Source of the DNA: Rhodoferax sp.
GTDB taxonomy: Bacteria; Pseudomonadota; Gammaproteobacteria; Burkholderiales; Burkholderiaceae_C
Length of the DNA stretch: 42,532 nucleotides
NCBI GenBank assembly: GCA_029865845.1
Contig: JARXAM010000071.1
Location: 1-42,532, forward strand
Reading direction: 5' to 3'
Below are positions 18,156 to 28,272 of this stretch, piece by piece; position 1 is the stretch's first letter, and each line of letters starts with the position of its first letter. The translations under genes and the position numbers were made by a program. The notes below the pieces were generated by a model. That model was given only the letters and a program-made list of their open reading frames with translations, did no database searches and was not told the origin of the DNA.

Positions 18156-20408
18156 TCAAATAGCAAAGCCACCGGGGTTGAACACATCGTCAATGGGATT
18201 CAGGCCGAGCATGGGGTCGTAGAGATTTTCTGCATTCACTTGCACATAGAGGCCTGGCATGGGGAGTGTCAAACTGCCTTGCGCCAGCATCTTGTCCGCC
18301 ACCCGCTTATGGATGCTGACGGTGTAGCGTTGAAACTTGCGCATCAGCCAGCGCTGTGGGCCTTCAGCCGCCAATATGCCAAGCAGTTTGTCAACCTCGT
18401 CACCGTGCTCTGCGTAGCGAACGACCACCGTGGCGCTGTCGTCGTCGTCAATCAGGCGAAACGCTTCAGCCGCAGTGCGGAACTGGACACTCAGGGTTTT
18501 GCCGTCTTTGATGGTGAGCTTGTTGACAACGCGCTTGGCATCCAAATCCACCGAGTTGTAGAACTCTTTGAAATAGCGATCAAACAAAGTGCGGGCCAGC
18601 GGATCGTGTGCCTGACCGTGGAGGGTGGAGATGCAGGCAGCGGCGCCCTTGCGCAAATTTCCCAACGGGGGACGTTCAGGCGGCACAAACACCACCACGC
18701 GGCCCGTGCCGTTCATGCGCCCTTCGCGGTTGCAGCGGCCGGCGGCTTGGGCGATGGAATCCAACCCCGCCAGTGCGCGGTAGACCACGGGGAAGTCAAT
18801 GTCCACACCGGCTTCCACCAACTGGGTGCTGACCACGCGCAGAGGCCGCTGGTCGCGCCTCTCGTGCTTGGCTTTCAGGCGCTCTTTGATCTGGGTGATG
18901 ACGTCTTTGCGGTGCGCGCCACACATCAGGGCGGACAGGTGCAAGGTGTCGGCGGGCATCAGGCGCTGCAGTTCGCGGGCTGCCTTGCGGGTGTTGACGA
19001 TGGCAAGCACGCAGTCTTCTCCACTGAGCTGTTTGGCAATGTCCGCCCACGGTGTGGGCATTGTCCAGTCGGGCGGCAGTGCCACATCAACGCGCTTGAG
19101 CGCATCAAACAAGGCATCGGGGTTGTCAATGATCTCGCAGACGTTTTCCAAGCCCCGCAGATTCTTGTGGGGATCGAAGTAGGTAGTGCTGTTGAGCGCG
19201 GGCTGGGTGGCGGTGCAAAGCACCACGGTCACACCGTAGTGCGCCACCAGCAAATTAAGTACATCCAGAATCGGCTGCAAGAATTCGGGCGGCAACTGCT
19301 GCGCTTCGTCTAACACGATGACGCTGTCCACCAAATTGTGCAACTTACGGCAGCGCGAGGTCTTTGAAGCGAACAGCGACTCGAACAACTGCACATTGGT
19401 CGTAACCACCAGGGGCGCATCCCAGTTTTCGCAGGCTAGGCGGCTGCGCATTGTTTCGTCCTTTGACGCGGCATCCGCTTGGCTGTGGTGTTCGATCAGC
19501 ACCTCATCGCCCAGTACTTTGAACACGTTGCGAAACACGTCCGCCGTCTGCTCAATGATGCTGGTATAGGGGATGGCGTAGATGATTCGGCGCTTGTCCT
19601 GCGCATTTGCGTGCTCTAGCGCAAACGCCAAGCTAGACAAGGTTTTGCCGCCGCCCGTGGGCACGGTGAGTGAGAAGAAGCCTGCTGGCAATGAGGCCTT
19701 GGTGCGGCACTGGCGAAGGATGTCAGCCCGCAGAGTGTTGACGGGTGAGTCTGCCACCGGCAAGGCTGCCATGTGCGCATCGAACGCCACGCGCATTTGC
19801 TCCAATGTGGGAAAACCTTCGCGGCGGGCAGGCTTACCCGCGTCGAAGTGGGCTTCGGTGTCGAGAAAGTCGGCATCTACAAGGCATGAAAACAACATGC
19901 GCACCCAAAGAGAAAAGCCGGGTGCCCCGCCAGGAATCAACTTGCCATCCGGAACAAAACCGCCATGCGACAAGACAGCCGCAGGCGGCTTAGCCTCCAA
20001 AGCTTCTTTCAACTCAAGCAGCGCGTCTTCACTCATGAGCCGCTCTTTGAGCCCACCATCCCAATCATCCAATCCTGCATGGTGACCAGCAATCAGGTAG
20101 GCAAGGATGTTGCCGTAAGGCTTAGGCAATTGCTGCATGGCCCACAGTGCGCCTGCGGCAGAATGGGTTTTTTCGCGTCCGCCCACTTTGCCTTCGATGT
20201 GCGCATCGGGGTTGTCGGCCTGCGCCATGTAACGCTGAAAACCTGGCCGGTACTTGCCCAGGTCATGCCACAAGCCTGCCAAATACGCCCAGCGTGCAGC
20301 CGGGGCAGCAGCATCAAATGCCTTAGAGAACTCGGCGGCCATCTCGGCAACCTTCTCCAGATGACTAACCAGCAAATGCCCGCCCGAATGAGCCAACGCC
20401 TCCGACAC
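18156..20408 (-). CDS. cas3: Cas3 nuclease-helicase with N-terminal HD domain
   Basis: Cas3 unwinds and degrades target DNA after Cascade binding. The 750-residue chain has an HD nuclease domain (residues about 1-200: HLEKVAEMA, WHDLGKYRPGF, THSAAGA, AGHHAGL). A superfamily 2 helicase follows: Walker A TGGGKT, DEAQ box in VIVLDEAQQLPPEFL, CTATQP, and motif VI AQAAGRCNREG. I prefer GTG 20408 over GTG 20414 because GGGAGG lies 6 bp before the former but directly abuts the latter. It is the first cas gene in the operon. All motifs look intact. Confidence 0.95.
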   Translation of the reverse strand: MSEALAHSGGHLLVSHLEKVAEMAAEFSKAFDAAAPAARWAYLAGLWHDLGKYRPGFQRYMAQADNPDAHIEGKVGGREKTHSAAGALWAMQQLPKPYGNILAYLIAGHHAGLDDWDGGLKERLMSEDALLELKEALEAKPPAAVLSHGGFVPDGKLIPGGAPGFSLWVRMLFSCLVDADFLDTEAHFDAGKPARREGFPTLEQMRVAFDAHMAALPVADSPVNTLRADILRQCRTKASLPAGFFSLTVPTGGGKTLSSLAFALEHANAQDKRRIIYAIPYTSIIEQTADVFRNVFKVLGDEVLIEHHSQADAASKDETMRSRLACENWDAPLVVTTNVQLFESLFASKTSRCRKLHNLVDSVIVLDEAQQLPPEFLQPILDVLNLLVAHYGVTVVLCTATQPALNSTTYFDPHKNLRGLENVCEIIDNPDALFDALKRVDVALPPDWTMPTPWADIAKQLSGEDCVLAIVNTRKAARELQRLMPADTLHLSALMCGAHRKDVITQIKERLKAKHERRDQRPLRVVSTQLVEAGVDIDFPVVYRALAGLDSIAQAAGRCNREGRMNGTGRVVVFVPPERPPLGNLRKGAAACISTLHGQAHDPLARTLFDRYFKEFYNSVDLDAKRVVNKLTIKDGKTLSVQFRTAAEAFRLIDDDDSATVVVRYAEHGDEVDKLLGILAAEGPQRWLMRKFQRYTVSIHKRVADKMLAQGSLTLPMPGLYVQVNAENLYDPMLGLNPIDDVFNPGGFAI

Positions 20409-20444
20409 GACCACCCTCCCAAATTGAATGCTCTGTTTATAGGA

Positions 20445-20470
20445 GTGAGCTTACCCATCCAAAGGCTCAC
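20445..20470. promoter_or_regulatory. Dyad ahead of cas3, candidate operator
   Basis: GTGAGC (20445-20450) and GCTCAC (20465-20470) form a perfect inverted repeat with 14 bp between, in the 86-bp gap between the WYL gene and cas3. On the minus strand it is followed by a TATAAA hexamer (20437-20442) that could be the -10 box of a cas3 promoter, which would place the dyad over its -35 region. Binding by the WYL regulator is inferred only. Confidence 0.4.
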
Positions 20471-20494
20471 CAGATGACCCTCTGCCCACTCCCT

Positions 20495-21475
20495 TTAAAA
20501 ATATTTTTCGCTCAACCTTTTCACCTCATCCCCCACCACCTTGCGCAGCGATGGGGGCCCTAGCACTTCGCAATGCGTGCCGTGTTTGAGGATGTCCATG
20601 ATCAGCTCTCGATGATCGGTGTAGGGCAGGCGCAGCAGGTAGCTGCCGTCATCCGCGTATTGGCCGCTTTGCTCTGCATGCCACTGCTCTTGCGCAACCC
20701 AACGGGCGCGCTCGGGGCTGAAACGCAAGCGCGCCCACCGCACATTGCCTCCCGCAAAAATGCCGTAGCCCGGTCCAAAGCTGGCATGCACCTGGTGGGC
20801 ACTGAGTTCATGTGCCGGGGTATCCAAGGGTTGCAAGCGGGTGATGGCATCGAGCGCAAAGTTGCGTGGGCTCTGGCGCGCATGGCACCAGGCATCGAGG
20901 TACCAGTTGTCACGGTAGTGCACCAAGCGCTGGGGCGATATGTCTCGTTGGGATGTTTCACCCGTGCCACGGGCGGCGTAGGTAATACGCAGTTGTTTGC
21001 GCCGAGCCAGGGCGGTAGCCACTTGCTCAAAAAATTGCGGTTGCACCACACGCTGCGCCGACCGCATGATGTGCACCCGGTGGCGCAACTCAAGGGCCTC
21101 GGCATTGCCCTTTGGCCCCAGTAGTGCGTTCAGGCGCTCCATTAAAGGGGCAATGTGCGTTACCAGCATGCCCCCTGCATCGAGCCCGGCCACCAAGTGC
21201 TGCATCGTGAGCAGGGCATGGATTTCTGTGGGTGAGAACCATAGCCCCGGTAGCTCGTGGGTTGGCGTAGTGCTACCTTGTGTGGGCAGCAACTGATAGC
21301 CACCCAGTTCACGGCTGTACGCAATGGGGTTGTGCAGCCGCTCACACAAAAAATTCAGATCGCGCTTGAGCGTGGAACGGGATACCTCCAACGCAGATTG
21401 CAGTGTGGCAAAGCTCACCACGCGATGGGTACGCAGTAGCTCATTGATTTTGTAAAAGCGCTCGGTCCGATCCAT
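20495..21475 (-). CDS. WYL-domain transcriptional regulator next to cas3
   Basis: The 326-residue protein has an N-terminal winged helix-turn-helix (residues 1-60: DRTERFYKINELLRTHRVVSFATLQSALEVSRSTLKRDLNFL). A WYL domain carries W191-Y192-L193 in RDNWYLDAWC, and a C-terminal extension (WCX) ends ...VKRLSEKYF. I chose ATG 21475 because AAGGGGGG precedes it; the frame is open about 330 bp further but that part is protein-unlike. WYL domains bind ligands such as nucleic acids and are often found in defence loci, where some repress cas genes. It lies 86 bp upstream of cas3 on the same strand, so control of the cas operon is a fair inference. Confidence 0.92.
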   Translation of the reverse strand: MDRTERFYKINELLRTHRVVSFATLQSALEVSRSTLKRDLNFLCERLHNPIAYSRELGGYQLLPTQGSTTPTHELPGLWFSPTEIHALLTMQHLVAGLDAGGMLVTHIAPLMERLNALLGPKGNAEALELRHRVHIMRSAQRVVQPQFFEQVATALARRKQLRITYAARGTGETSQRDISPQRLVHYRDNWYLDAWCHARQSPRNFALDAITRLQPLDTPAHELSAHQVHASFGPGYGIFAGGNVRWARLRFSPERARWVAQEQWHAEQSGQYADDGSYLLRLPYTDHRELIMDILKHGTHCEVLGPPSLRKVVGDEVKRLSEKYF

Positions 21476-21566
21476 GAAATCCCCCCTTTCGGTGGGAATT
21501 ATGGACACCCGAATGCGCCCTCTGTCCGATCCTGCCGTCTGGTGCAGCGCGGGCAGACCTTGGCGC

Positions 21567-22445
21567 TTACACCCCGCGCAACCAGGCCCCCATATCCTCG
21601 CGCCCCTGGGCATAGGTGCTCTGCACATTAGGGCCACTGGTGCAGTCCATGTTGGTGGCGGCCACGGGGCGGCTGGGTTGCACATAGGTGCGCCCGCCCA
21701 GGTCAAAGGCAGGCAGCAAATCCGCACGGTGGCGGGTGAGCAGCACCAGCGTGCCGGCGTGGTCTGCCGGGTCTTGGGGCAGGGGCACGTTGTCGTAAAA
21801 CCCGCCATCCAGCGCGGCGCGGCCGTTCACTTTGTGCGTGGGTGTGATGGGCACCGCTGCGGCCGAGGCCAGCAGCAAGCTGCGCGCCTCGTCCAGATGG
21901 GCGCAGGTGCTCACCCGGTGGTATTCCGGACGCAAGCCCACCCAATGCGGCACGCGGCCATGAAATGTCTTGAGCCAAAACTTTTCGGTGGAGTACAGCG
22001 CCAGTGCCAGCGCGGTGGACAAGGTCACCGGCAAAAACGGAATGGGCCGGGTGATGGCCACATCCACCTTGAGCACGCCTTGTTGCAAGCGCTGCAAATC
22101 TGGCACTTGCAAAAAGCTCTCGATCCAGTCGGGGTAGATGCGCGGCAGCACAAAGGGGCGCTTGCCTTTGAGCAGGTCTGCCCACACGATGTTTTTGGGT
22201 GTCTTGTTGAAGCGCTCTACCGCCGCGCGCAGCGAATCTTGCAAACGCCCAGTGGCAAAGGCGGTGGCAATGCCCGCCCCCGCACTCACCCCAATCACGC
22301 GCTGGACTTGCCAGTTGGCCTGCTCACACAAGCGCTCCACCGCCCCCGCCTGCCACCAGCAGCGATTGCCACCCCCCGCAAACACGGCGGTATGAAAGGT
22401 GCGAGCCCCAAACTCGGTGGGGCTGATAGCGGCGATGGTGTGCAT
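21567..22445 (-). CDS. Patatin-like phospholipase
   Basis: The 292-residue protein has the patatin oxyanion motif GGGNR (24-28), the nucleophile elbow GVSAG (S54) and the catalytic aspartate in DGG (D213), so the Ser-Asp dyad is complete. Such enzymes hydrolyse lipid esters. I chose ATG 22445 because AGGGA lies 8 bp upstream; the frame is open for another 30 codons. There is no signal peptide. It lies 91 bp upstream of the WYL gene on the same strand and is divergent from metG. Patatin effectors occur in some defence systems, but no cyclase or other partner is seen here, so a household lipase is more likely. Confidence 0.9.
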   Translation of the reverse strand: MHTIAAISPTEFGARTFHTAVFAGGGNRCWWQAGAVERLCEQANWQVQRVIGVSAGAGIATAFATGRLQDSLRAAVERFNKTPKNIVWADLLKGKRPFVLPRIYPDWIESFLQVPDLQRLQQGVLKVDVAITRPIPFLPVTLSTALALALYSTEKFWLKTFHGRVPHWVGLRPEYHRVSTCAHLDEARSLLLASAAAVPITPTHKVNGRAALDGGFYDNVPLPQDPADHAGTLVLLTRHRADLLPAFDLGGRTYVQPSRPVAATNMDCTSGPNVQSTYAQGREDMGAWLRGV

Positions 22446-22585
22446 ACATGTTGTCCCTGTTGAAGTGGGCGGCATTGTAGGGTGGGCTTTTTGCGCAGCC
22501 ACCCCTTCCCCTGTTGCCACCCCGCACTGGGGCACCAGCAGGGGCCGACTAAAATCCCCAGTCCCTCTGTGAAAGTCGAATCCCC

Positions 22586-24760
22586 ATGCCCCGCCAGCTC
22601 TTCGTCACCACCGCCCTCCCCTACGCCAATGGCAACTTCCACATCGGCCACATCATGGAGTACATCCAGGCCGACATTTGGGTGCGGTTTCAGCGCATGC
22701 AGGGCCATGCAGTGAACTTCGTGGGAGCCGACGACACGCACGGTGCGCCCATCATGATTGCCGCCGAAAAGGCCGGGGTCACGCCCGAGCAGTTCGTGGC
22801 CAACATTGCCGCCGGGCGCAAGCAGTATCTGGACGGCTTTCACATCAGCTTTGACAACTGGCACAGCACCCACTCACCCGAAAACACCGAGCTGGCCCGC
22901 CAGATTTACCGCGACCTGCGTGACCGTGCCGATGGCAGCCTGATCGAGGTGCGCACCATCGAACAGTTCTTCGACCCCGAGAAGAACATGTTCTTGCCCG
23001 ACCGCTACATCAAAGGCGAGTGCCCCAAGTGCCACGCCAAAGACCAGTACGGCGACAACTGCGAGGTGTGCGGCTCGGTCTACGCGCCTACCGATTTGAT
23101 CAACCCGTTCTCGGCGCTTTCTGGTGCCAAGCCCGAACTCAAAAACTCCGAGCACTTCTTCTTCAAGTTGTCTGACCCACGCTGCGTGGAGTTTTTGGAA
23201 AACTGGACGCAAGACGGCAAGTTGCAGCCCGAAGTGGCCAACAAAATCAAAGAGTGGTTCAGCGTGCGCACCAACCCGGATGGCACCCAAAGCGAAGGCT
23301 TGGGCGACTGGGACATCAGCCGCGATGCACCTTACTTTGGCATCGAGATTCCCGATGCGCCGGGCAAGTACTTCTATGTGTGGCTGGACGCACCGGTGGG
23401 CTACCTGGCCTCGCTCAAGAACTGGTTTGACAACGGCGGCCCCAAGGCCTTGCACGGCGACACGCGCAGCTTTGACGAATACATGGCCGCCAGTGATACC
23501 GAGCAGTACCACTTCATCGGCAAAGACATCGTCACCTTCCACACCCTGTTTTGGCCCGCCATGCTGAAGTTCAGCGGCCGCAAGAGACCCAACAACGTGT
23601 TCGTGCACGGCTTCTTGACCGTGAACAACGGCGAGAAGATGAGCAAAAGCCGTGGCACCGGCCTGGACCCGCTCAAGTACCTGAGCCTGGGCATGAACGC
23701 CGAGTGGCTGCGCTACTACCTGGCCGCCAAACTGAGCGCCCGCAATGAAGACATCGACTTCAACGCCGACGACTTCATGGCCCGGGTGAACTCGGATTTG
23801 ATTGGCAAGTACGTGAATATTGCGTCCCGTGCGGCGGGCTTCATCACCAAGCGTTTTGACGGCAAGCTGACCAGCGACTTCGGCACCACCGGCGCCGCCC
23901 TGCTGGCCGACGTGCGGGGTGCCAGCTACGCGCTGGCCCAGATGTACGAAGCACGCGAATACGGCAAAGCCACCCGCGAGATCATGCTGCTGGCCGACAA
24001 GGTCAACGCCTATGTGGACCAGAACAACCCATGGGACTTGGCCAAAGACGTGGCCAACAACCAAGCGCTGCACCAGGTGTGTTCGGTGCTCATCAACACC
24101 TTTGCAGCGCTCACGCGCTACCTGGCACCCGTGCTGCCCGGCCTGGCGCAGGCGGTGCAAGGCTTTGTGGGGGTGGACATGCAGCAGTGGAACGTGGCAG
24201 GCGATGTGCAAGCCATCCAGCCCTACCAACACCTCATGCAGCGCGTCACCCCCGAGCAGTTGGATGCCTTGTTTGAGGTGAAAGAAGTGGCCGCGGCCGC
24301 CGAGCCAGCAACCGCCACCGCCACCGCCAAAAAGGCTGCCAAGCCCGCCGCAGCGGCCATACCCGCCGACCCCAACGCCCCCGGTGGCGAGGCCTTGGCC
24401 CCCACCATCAGCATCGATGACTTCGCCAAGATCGACCTGCGCATTGCAAAGATCGTGCACTGCGAAGCCGTGGAAGGCTCCACCAAGCTGCTGCGCCTCA
24501 CCCTCGATGTAGGCGAAAAGAACGCCGAGGGCCAGCCCACCACGCGCAACGTGTTCAGCGGCATAGCCAGCATGTACCAGCCCGCGCAACTGGTGGGCCA
24601 GCTCACCGTGCTGGTGGCCAACCTGGCACCGCGCAAGATGAAGTTTGGCGTGTCCGAAGGCATGGTGCTGGCAGCCAGCCATGCGGATGAATCGGCCCAG
24701 CCCGGCATCCACATGCTCACCCCCTGGCCTAGCGCGCAGCCGGGCATGCGCATCCACTAA
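22586..24760 (+). CDS. metG: Methionyl-tRNA synthetase with C-terminal tRNA-binding domain
   Basis: This 724-residue enzyme charges tRNA-Met. Visible features are HIGH at 19-22, zinc-binding cysteines C146, C149, C159 and C162, the KMSKS loop at 351-355, the anticodon-binding helical domain, and an Ala/Lys/Pro-rich linker (about 570-600). A C-terminal Trbp111-type domain follows (about 608-724: [32 protein letters not shown]). This is the long, dimerising bacterial form. sulP follows after 23 bp and may be co-transcribed. Confidence 0.98.
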   Translation: MPRQLFVTTALPYANGNFHIGHIMEYIQADIWVRFQRMQGHAVNFVGADDTHGAPIMIAAEKAGVTPEQFVANIAAGRKQYLDGFHISFDNWHSTHSPENTELARQIYRDLRDRADGSLIEVRTIEQFFDPEKNMFLPDRYIKGECPKCHAKDQYGDNCEVCGSVYAPTDLINPFSALSGAKPELKNSEHFFFKLSDPRCVEFLENWTQDGKLQPEVANKIKEWFSVRTNPDGTQSEGLGDWDISRDAPYFGIEIPDAPGKYFYVWLDAPVGYLASLKNWFDNGGPKALHGDTRSFDEYMAASDTEQYHFIGKDIVTFHTLFWPAMLKFSGRKRPNNVFVHGFLTVNNGEKMSKSRGTGLDPLKYLSLGMNAEWLRYYLAAKLSARNEDIDFNADDFMARVNSDLIGKYVNIASRAAGFITKRFDGKLTSDFGTTGAALLADVRGASYALAQMYEAREYGKATREIMLLADKVNAYVDQNNPWDLAKDVANNQALHQVCSVLINTFAALTRYLAPVLPGLAQAVQGFVGVDMQQWNVAGDVQAIQPYQHLMQRVTPEQLDALFEVKEVAAAAEPATATATAKKAAKPAAAAIPADPNAPGGEALAPTISIDDFAKIDLRIAKIVHCEAVEGSTKLLRLTLDVGEKNAEGQPTTRNVFSGIASMYQPAQLVGQLTVLVANLAPRKMKFGVSEGMVLAASHADESAQPGIHMLTPWPSAQPGMRIH

Positions 24761-24783
24761 GCCCGACTGCCTACGCCCCTGGC

Positions 24784-26457
24784 ATGCAAGCACCCGTGGA
24801 ATTCCGCCCCAAGCTTTTGCAGGCGTTGCGGGGGTATTCCCGTGCGCAACTCGCGGGCGACGTGGGGGCCGGGCTCACCGTGGGCGTGGTGGCGCTCCCA
24901 CTGGCCATGGCCTTTGCCATTGCCAGCGGGCTCAAACCCGAGGCGGGCTTGTTTACCGCCATCATTGCGGGCTTTCTGATTTCTGCGCTGGGCGGTAGCC
25001 GGGTGCAAATCGGCGGGCCAGCGGGCGCGTTCATCGTCATCGTGTATGGCATCGTGGAGCGCTACGGCTATGCCAACCTGGTGATCGCCACGGCCATGTC
25101 GGGCGTCATGCTGTTTGCCTTTGGGTTCTTGCGCTTGGGCTCTTTGGTGCGTCTGATTCCGATAGCGGTGGTGATCGGGTTTACCAACGGCATTGCGGTG
25201 CTCATTGCGCTGTCTCAGGTCAAAGACTTTTTGGGCCTGAGCACCGGGCCCATGCCGGGCAACTTTTTTGGCATCTTGCGCACGCTGGGGCCCTCACTGT
25301 CCACCATCCATCTGCAGGCCACGGCAGTGGCCTTGGCCAGCCTGGCCGTGATCGTGGCATGGCAGTGGGGGCTGACGCGGCTGGCTGCGTCCCACAGGTG
25401 GGCGGCCAAGCTGGCACTCGTGCCGGGCGCTGTCGTGGCGCTGGTGCTGGCCACGCTGGCCGTCGGCCTGAGCGGCCTGCCCGTAGAAACCATTGGCAGC
25501 CGCTTTGGCGGCGTGCCCTCGGCACTGCCCGGTTTTGCCTTGCCCGCGTTCAGTTGGGAGACCGTGCGTTTTCTGCTGATCCCGGCCTCCACCCTGGCAC
25601 TGCTGGGGGCCATCGAGTCGCTGCTGTGTGCGCGCGTGGCAGACGGCATGATCGGCGACCGGCACGACCCCAACCAAGAGCTGATGGCCCAGGGCATTGC
25701 CAACCTGGTCACGCCCTTTTTTGGCGGCATGCCGGCCACCGGCACCATTGCCCGCACGGTCACCAACATCAAAAGCGGGGCCCACACCCCGGTCGCCGGT
25801 ATGGTGCACGCAGCCACCTTGTTGCTGGTGGTGCTGGTGGCAGCACCCTTGGCCACCCACATTCCCCTGGCAGCCATGGCCGCCATCCTGATGTTTGTGG
25901 CCTGGAACATGGGCGAGTGGCGCGAGTTTGTGCACCTGCGGCAGTACCGCCTGCCCTACCGGGCCACCTTGTTGGCCGTGTTTTTGCTCACGGTGGTGCT
26001 GGACCTGACGGTGGCGGTCGAGGTCGGGCTGGTGGCCGCGTGCCTGACCTTTATCTACCGCATCTCCAGCTTGTCGCGGTGTGAGCCGGTCAGCGCAGAA
26101 GCCTGCCCACCCCAGGCCGCGCTTGCACCCGGCGTGGCGGCGTACCGCTTGCATGGTGCCATCTTCTTTGGTGCGGTCAAGCTGATTGAACACCTCGAAG
26201 ACCAGTTGCCCGCCCGCGTGTTGGTGCTGGACTTCACCCATGTGCTCTACATCGACTCGTCGGGCGCGGACACCGTGCTGGACCTGGTGCACACCTGCCA
26301 CAAACGGGGGGTGCGCCTGATTGCGTGTGGGCTGGCTTTCCAGCCGCAAGACATCTTGCTGCGCTGTGGCGTGAACGCGGCGCTGGGTGCTGCCAACCTG
26401 TGCCCCACGCTGGCGCAGGCGCTGGCACGTGCGGCGCATGATGCGCAAGCCGCCTGA
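24784..26457 (+). CDS. SulP-family anion transporter with STAS domain
   Basis: This 557-residue inner-membrane protein has the SulP transmembrane core (residues about 20-430) with GLTVGVVALPLAMAFAIASGLKPEAGLFTAIIAGF near the start. FFGGMPATGTIARTVTNIKSGAHTPVAGMVHA marks the second repeat. A cytoplasmic STAS domain covers about 445-545 (YRLHGAIFFGAVKLIEHL, VLVLDFTHVLYIDSSGADTV). SulP proteins carry sulfate, bicarbonate or dicarboxylates; the substrate cannot be told from sequence. It lies 23 bp after metG and 35 bp before nadB. Confidence 0.93.
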   Translation: MQAPVEFRPKLLQALRGYSRAQLAGDVGAGLTVGVVALPLAMAFAIASGLKPEAGLFTAIIAGFLISALGGSRVQIGGPAGAFIVIVYGIVERYGYANLVIATAMSGVMLFAFGFLRLGSLVRLIPIAVVIGFTNGIAVLIALSQVKDFLGLSTGPMPGNFFGILRTLGPSLSTIHLQATAVALASLAVIVAWQWGLTRLAASHRWAAKLALVPGAVVALVLATLAVGLSGLPVETIGSRFGGVPSALPGFALPAFSWETVRFLLIPASTLALLGAIESLLCARVADGMIGDRHDPNQELMAQGIANLVTPFFGGMPATGTIARTVTNIKSGAHTPVAGMVHAATLLLVVLVAAPLATHIPLAAMAAILMFVAWNMGEWREFVHLRQYRLPYRATLLAVFLLTVVLDLTVAVEVGLVAACLTFIYRISSLSRCEPVSAEACPPQAALAPGVAAYRLHGAIFFGAVKLIEHLEDQLPARVLVLDFTHVLYIDSSGADTVLDLVHTCHKRGVRLIACGLAFQPQDILLRCGVNAALGAANLCPTLAQALARAAHDAQAA

Positions 26458-26492
26458 CACCAGCCACCCCTTGTTTTTCTTGACCCTCTTGC

Positions 26493-28106
26493 ATGACCTT
26501 TACCCCCCCTCCATCGTCCCCCCTGCACTTTGATGTCCTCATCGTGGGCAGCGGCCTGGCCGGCCTGAGCGCAGCGCTGTTGCTCTCGCCGCAGTACCGC
26601 GTCGCCATTCTCACCAAGCGCGCCGTGCGCGAAGGCAGCAGCGGCTGGGCCCAGGGCGGCATTGCCGCCGTGTGGGACAAGGACGACAGCTTTGCCGCCC
26701 ACGTGGACGACACCCTGGTGGCCGGTGCCGGCCTGTGCGACCTCAAGGCCACGCAGTTTGTGGTGGAGAACGCGCCCCAGTCCATCGCCTGGCTGCAAAA
26801 GCTGGGCGTGCCGTTCTCGGAAGAAGCAGGCCACGCCGGGCAGTTGCACCTTACCCGCGAGGGCGGGCACAGCGCGCGGCGCATCGTCCACGTGACCGAC
26901 GCCACCGGCGCGGCGGTCCAACAGACCCTGATTGAGCAGGTCAAGGCCAGCCCCAATGTGACGCTCTTTGAGCACCACACGCTGGTGGACCTGATCACCA
27001 CGGCAAAGTTGGGCCACGCAGGCCCCAACCGCTGCGTGGGCCTGTACGCGCTGGACGACGACACCGACGAAGTGCTCACCTTCCAGGCCCCCCACACCAT
27101 CTTGGCCACCGGGGGCGCAGGCAAGGTCTACCTCTACACCACCAACCCCGACACCGCCACCGGCGACGGCATTGCAGCGGCCTGGCGCGCCGGGTGCCGG
27201 GTGCAAAACATGGAGTTCATCCAGTTCCACCCCACCTGCCTGTTTCACCCGCATGCCAAGAGCTTTTTGATCACCGAGGCGGTGCGTGGCGAAGGCGGCC
27301 GCCTGCTGCTGCCCACTGGCGAGCGCTTCATGCCGCAACACGATCCGCGCGCAGAACTCGCCCCGCGCGACGTGGTGGCCCGCGCTATCGACTTTGAGAT
27401 GAAGAAGGGCGGCTTTGACTGCGTGTACCTCGACATCTCGCACCAGCCGCTGGGCTTTATCCAAGAGCACTTCCCCAACATCTACGCCCGCTGCCTGGAG
27501 CTGGGTATCGACATGGCCCGGCAGCCTATTCCCGTGGTGCCAGCGGCCCACTACACCTGTGGCGGCGTGGTGACCGATCTGGACGCCCGCACCGATGTAC
27601 AAGGCCTCTATGCGGTGGGCGAAACGGCTTGCACCGGCCTGCACGGCGCAAACCGCTTGGCCTCCAATTCGCTGGTGGAGTGCATGGTGTTTGCGCGATC
27701 AGCGACCACCTTAATCGCCAAGGAATTGGCCGCTCGCCATGCGGACGAGCCACGCCACTTGCCCGCCTGGGACGACAGCCGCGTGACCGATGCGGACGAG
27801 AGCGTGGTCATCTCGCACAACTGGGACGAACTGCGCCGCTTTATGTGGGACTACGTGGGCATTGTGCGCACCAACAAACGGCTGGAGCGCGCCGCCCATC
27901 GCATTGCCTTGTTGCAGGGCGAGATTGCCGAGTTCTATGCCCACTTCCACGTCACGCGCGACCTGCTGGAACTGCGCAACCTGGTGCAAGTGGCCGACCT
28001 GATCGTCAAAAGCGCCCAAGCCCGCCACGAAAGCCGGGGCCTGCACTTCAGCCGCGATTACCCCGGCATGCTGAACGCCGCCGTGCCCACCACGCTCACG
28101 CCTTGA
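26493..28106 (+). CDS. nadB: L-aspartate oxidase
   Basis: The 537-residue flavoprotein oxidises L-aspartate to iminoaspartate, the first step of de novo NAD synthesis. It shows the FAD-binding GSGLAG (19-24), RAVREGSSGWAQGGIAA, EFIQFHPTCLF, the active-site region RDVVARAIDFEM, HYTCGGVVTD and GANRLASNSLVECMVFA, then a C-terminal helical domain. Its product is used by NadA, encoded about 12 kb downstream on the other strand with nadC. Confidence 0.97.
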   Translation: MTFTPPPSSPLHFDVLIVGSGLAGLSAALLLSPQYRVAILTKRAVREGSSGWAQGGIAAVWDKDDSFAAHVDDTLVAGAGLCDLKATQFVVENAPQSIAWLQKLGVPFSEEAGHAGQLHLTREGGHSARRIVHVTDATGAAVQQTLIEQVKASPNVTLFEHHTLVDLITTAKLGHAGPNRCVGLYALDDDTDEVLTFQAPHTILATGGAGKVYLYTTNPDTATGDGIAAAWRAGCRVQNMEFIQFHPTCLFHPHAKSFLITEAVRGEGGRLLLPTGERFMPQHDPRAELAPRDVVARAIDFEMKKGGFDCVYLDISHQPLGFIQEHFPNIYARCLELGIDMARQPIPVVPAAHYTCGGVVTDLDARTDVQGLYAVGETACTGLHGANRLASNSLVECMVFARSATTLIAKELAARHADEPRHLPAWDDSRVTDADESVVISHNWDELRRFMWDYVGIVRTNKRLERAAHRIALLQGEIAEFYAHFHVTRDLLELRNLVQVADLIVKSAQARHESRGLHFSRDYPGMLNAAVPTTLTP

Positions 28107-28122
28107 GGTCGGCAGACGGGTG

Positions 28123-28155
28123 GCACACGCGGGCTGTGCGGTGTGCCTGTTTTTT
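28123..28155 (+). terminator. Rho-independent terminator after nadB
   Basis: GCACAC (28123-28128) pairs with GTGTGC (28141-28146), followed by CTGTTTTTT. It begins 16 bp after the nadB stop. Confidence 0.65.
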
Positions 28156-28272
28156 CACCTGCTGCACAGGCATATTGGGGTGCTGATACTGGAAATACCC
28201 GAGGTGCAACATGTCATCCTGTAAAGTTCTCTGAACGTGCTCGCGAGGGTGGCAATCAGGGAGTTTTTACAC

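Noticed and set aside
21567-22445. Patatin gene as a CBASS-type defence effector linked to the CRISPR locus
   Set aside because: No nucleotide cyclase or other partner is present, and the gene stands beside metG with an ordinary lipase layout.
22874-24793. A 639-codon minus-strand open frame inside metG
   Set aside because: It is antisense to an intact methionyl-tRNA synthetase and resembles no protein.
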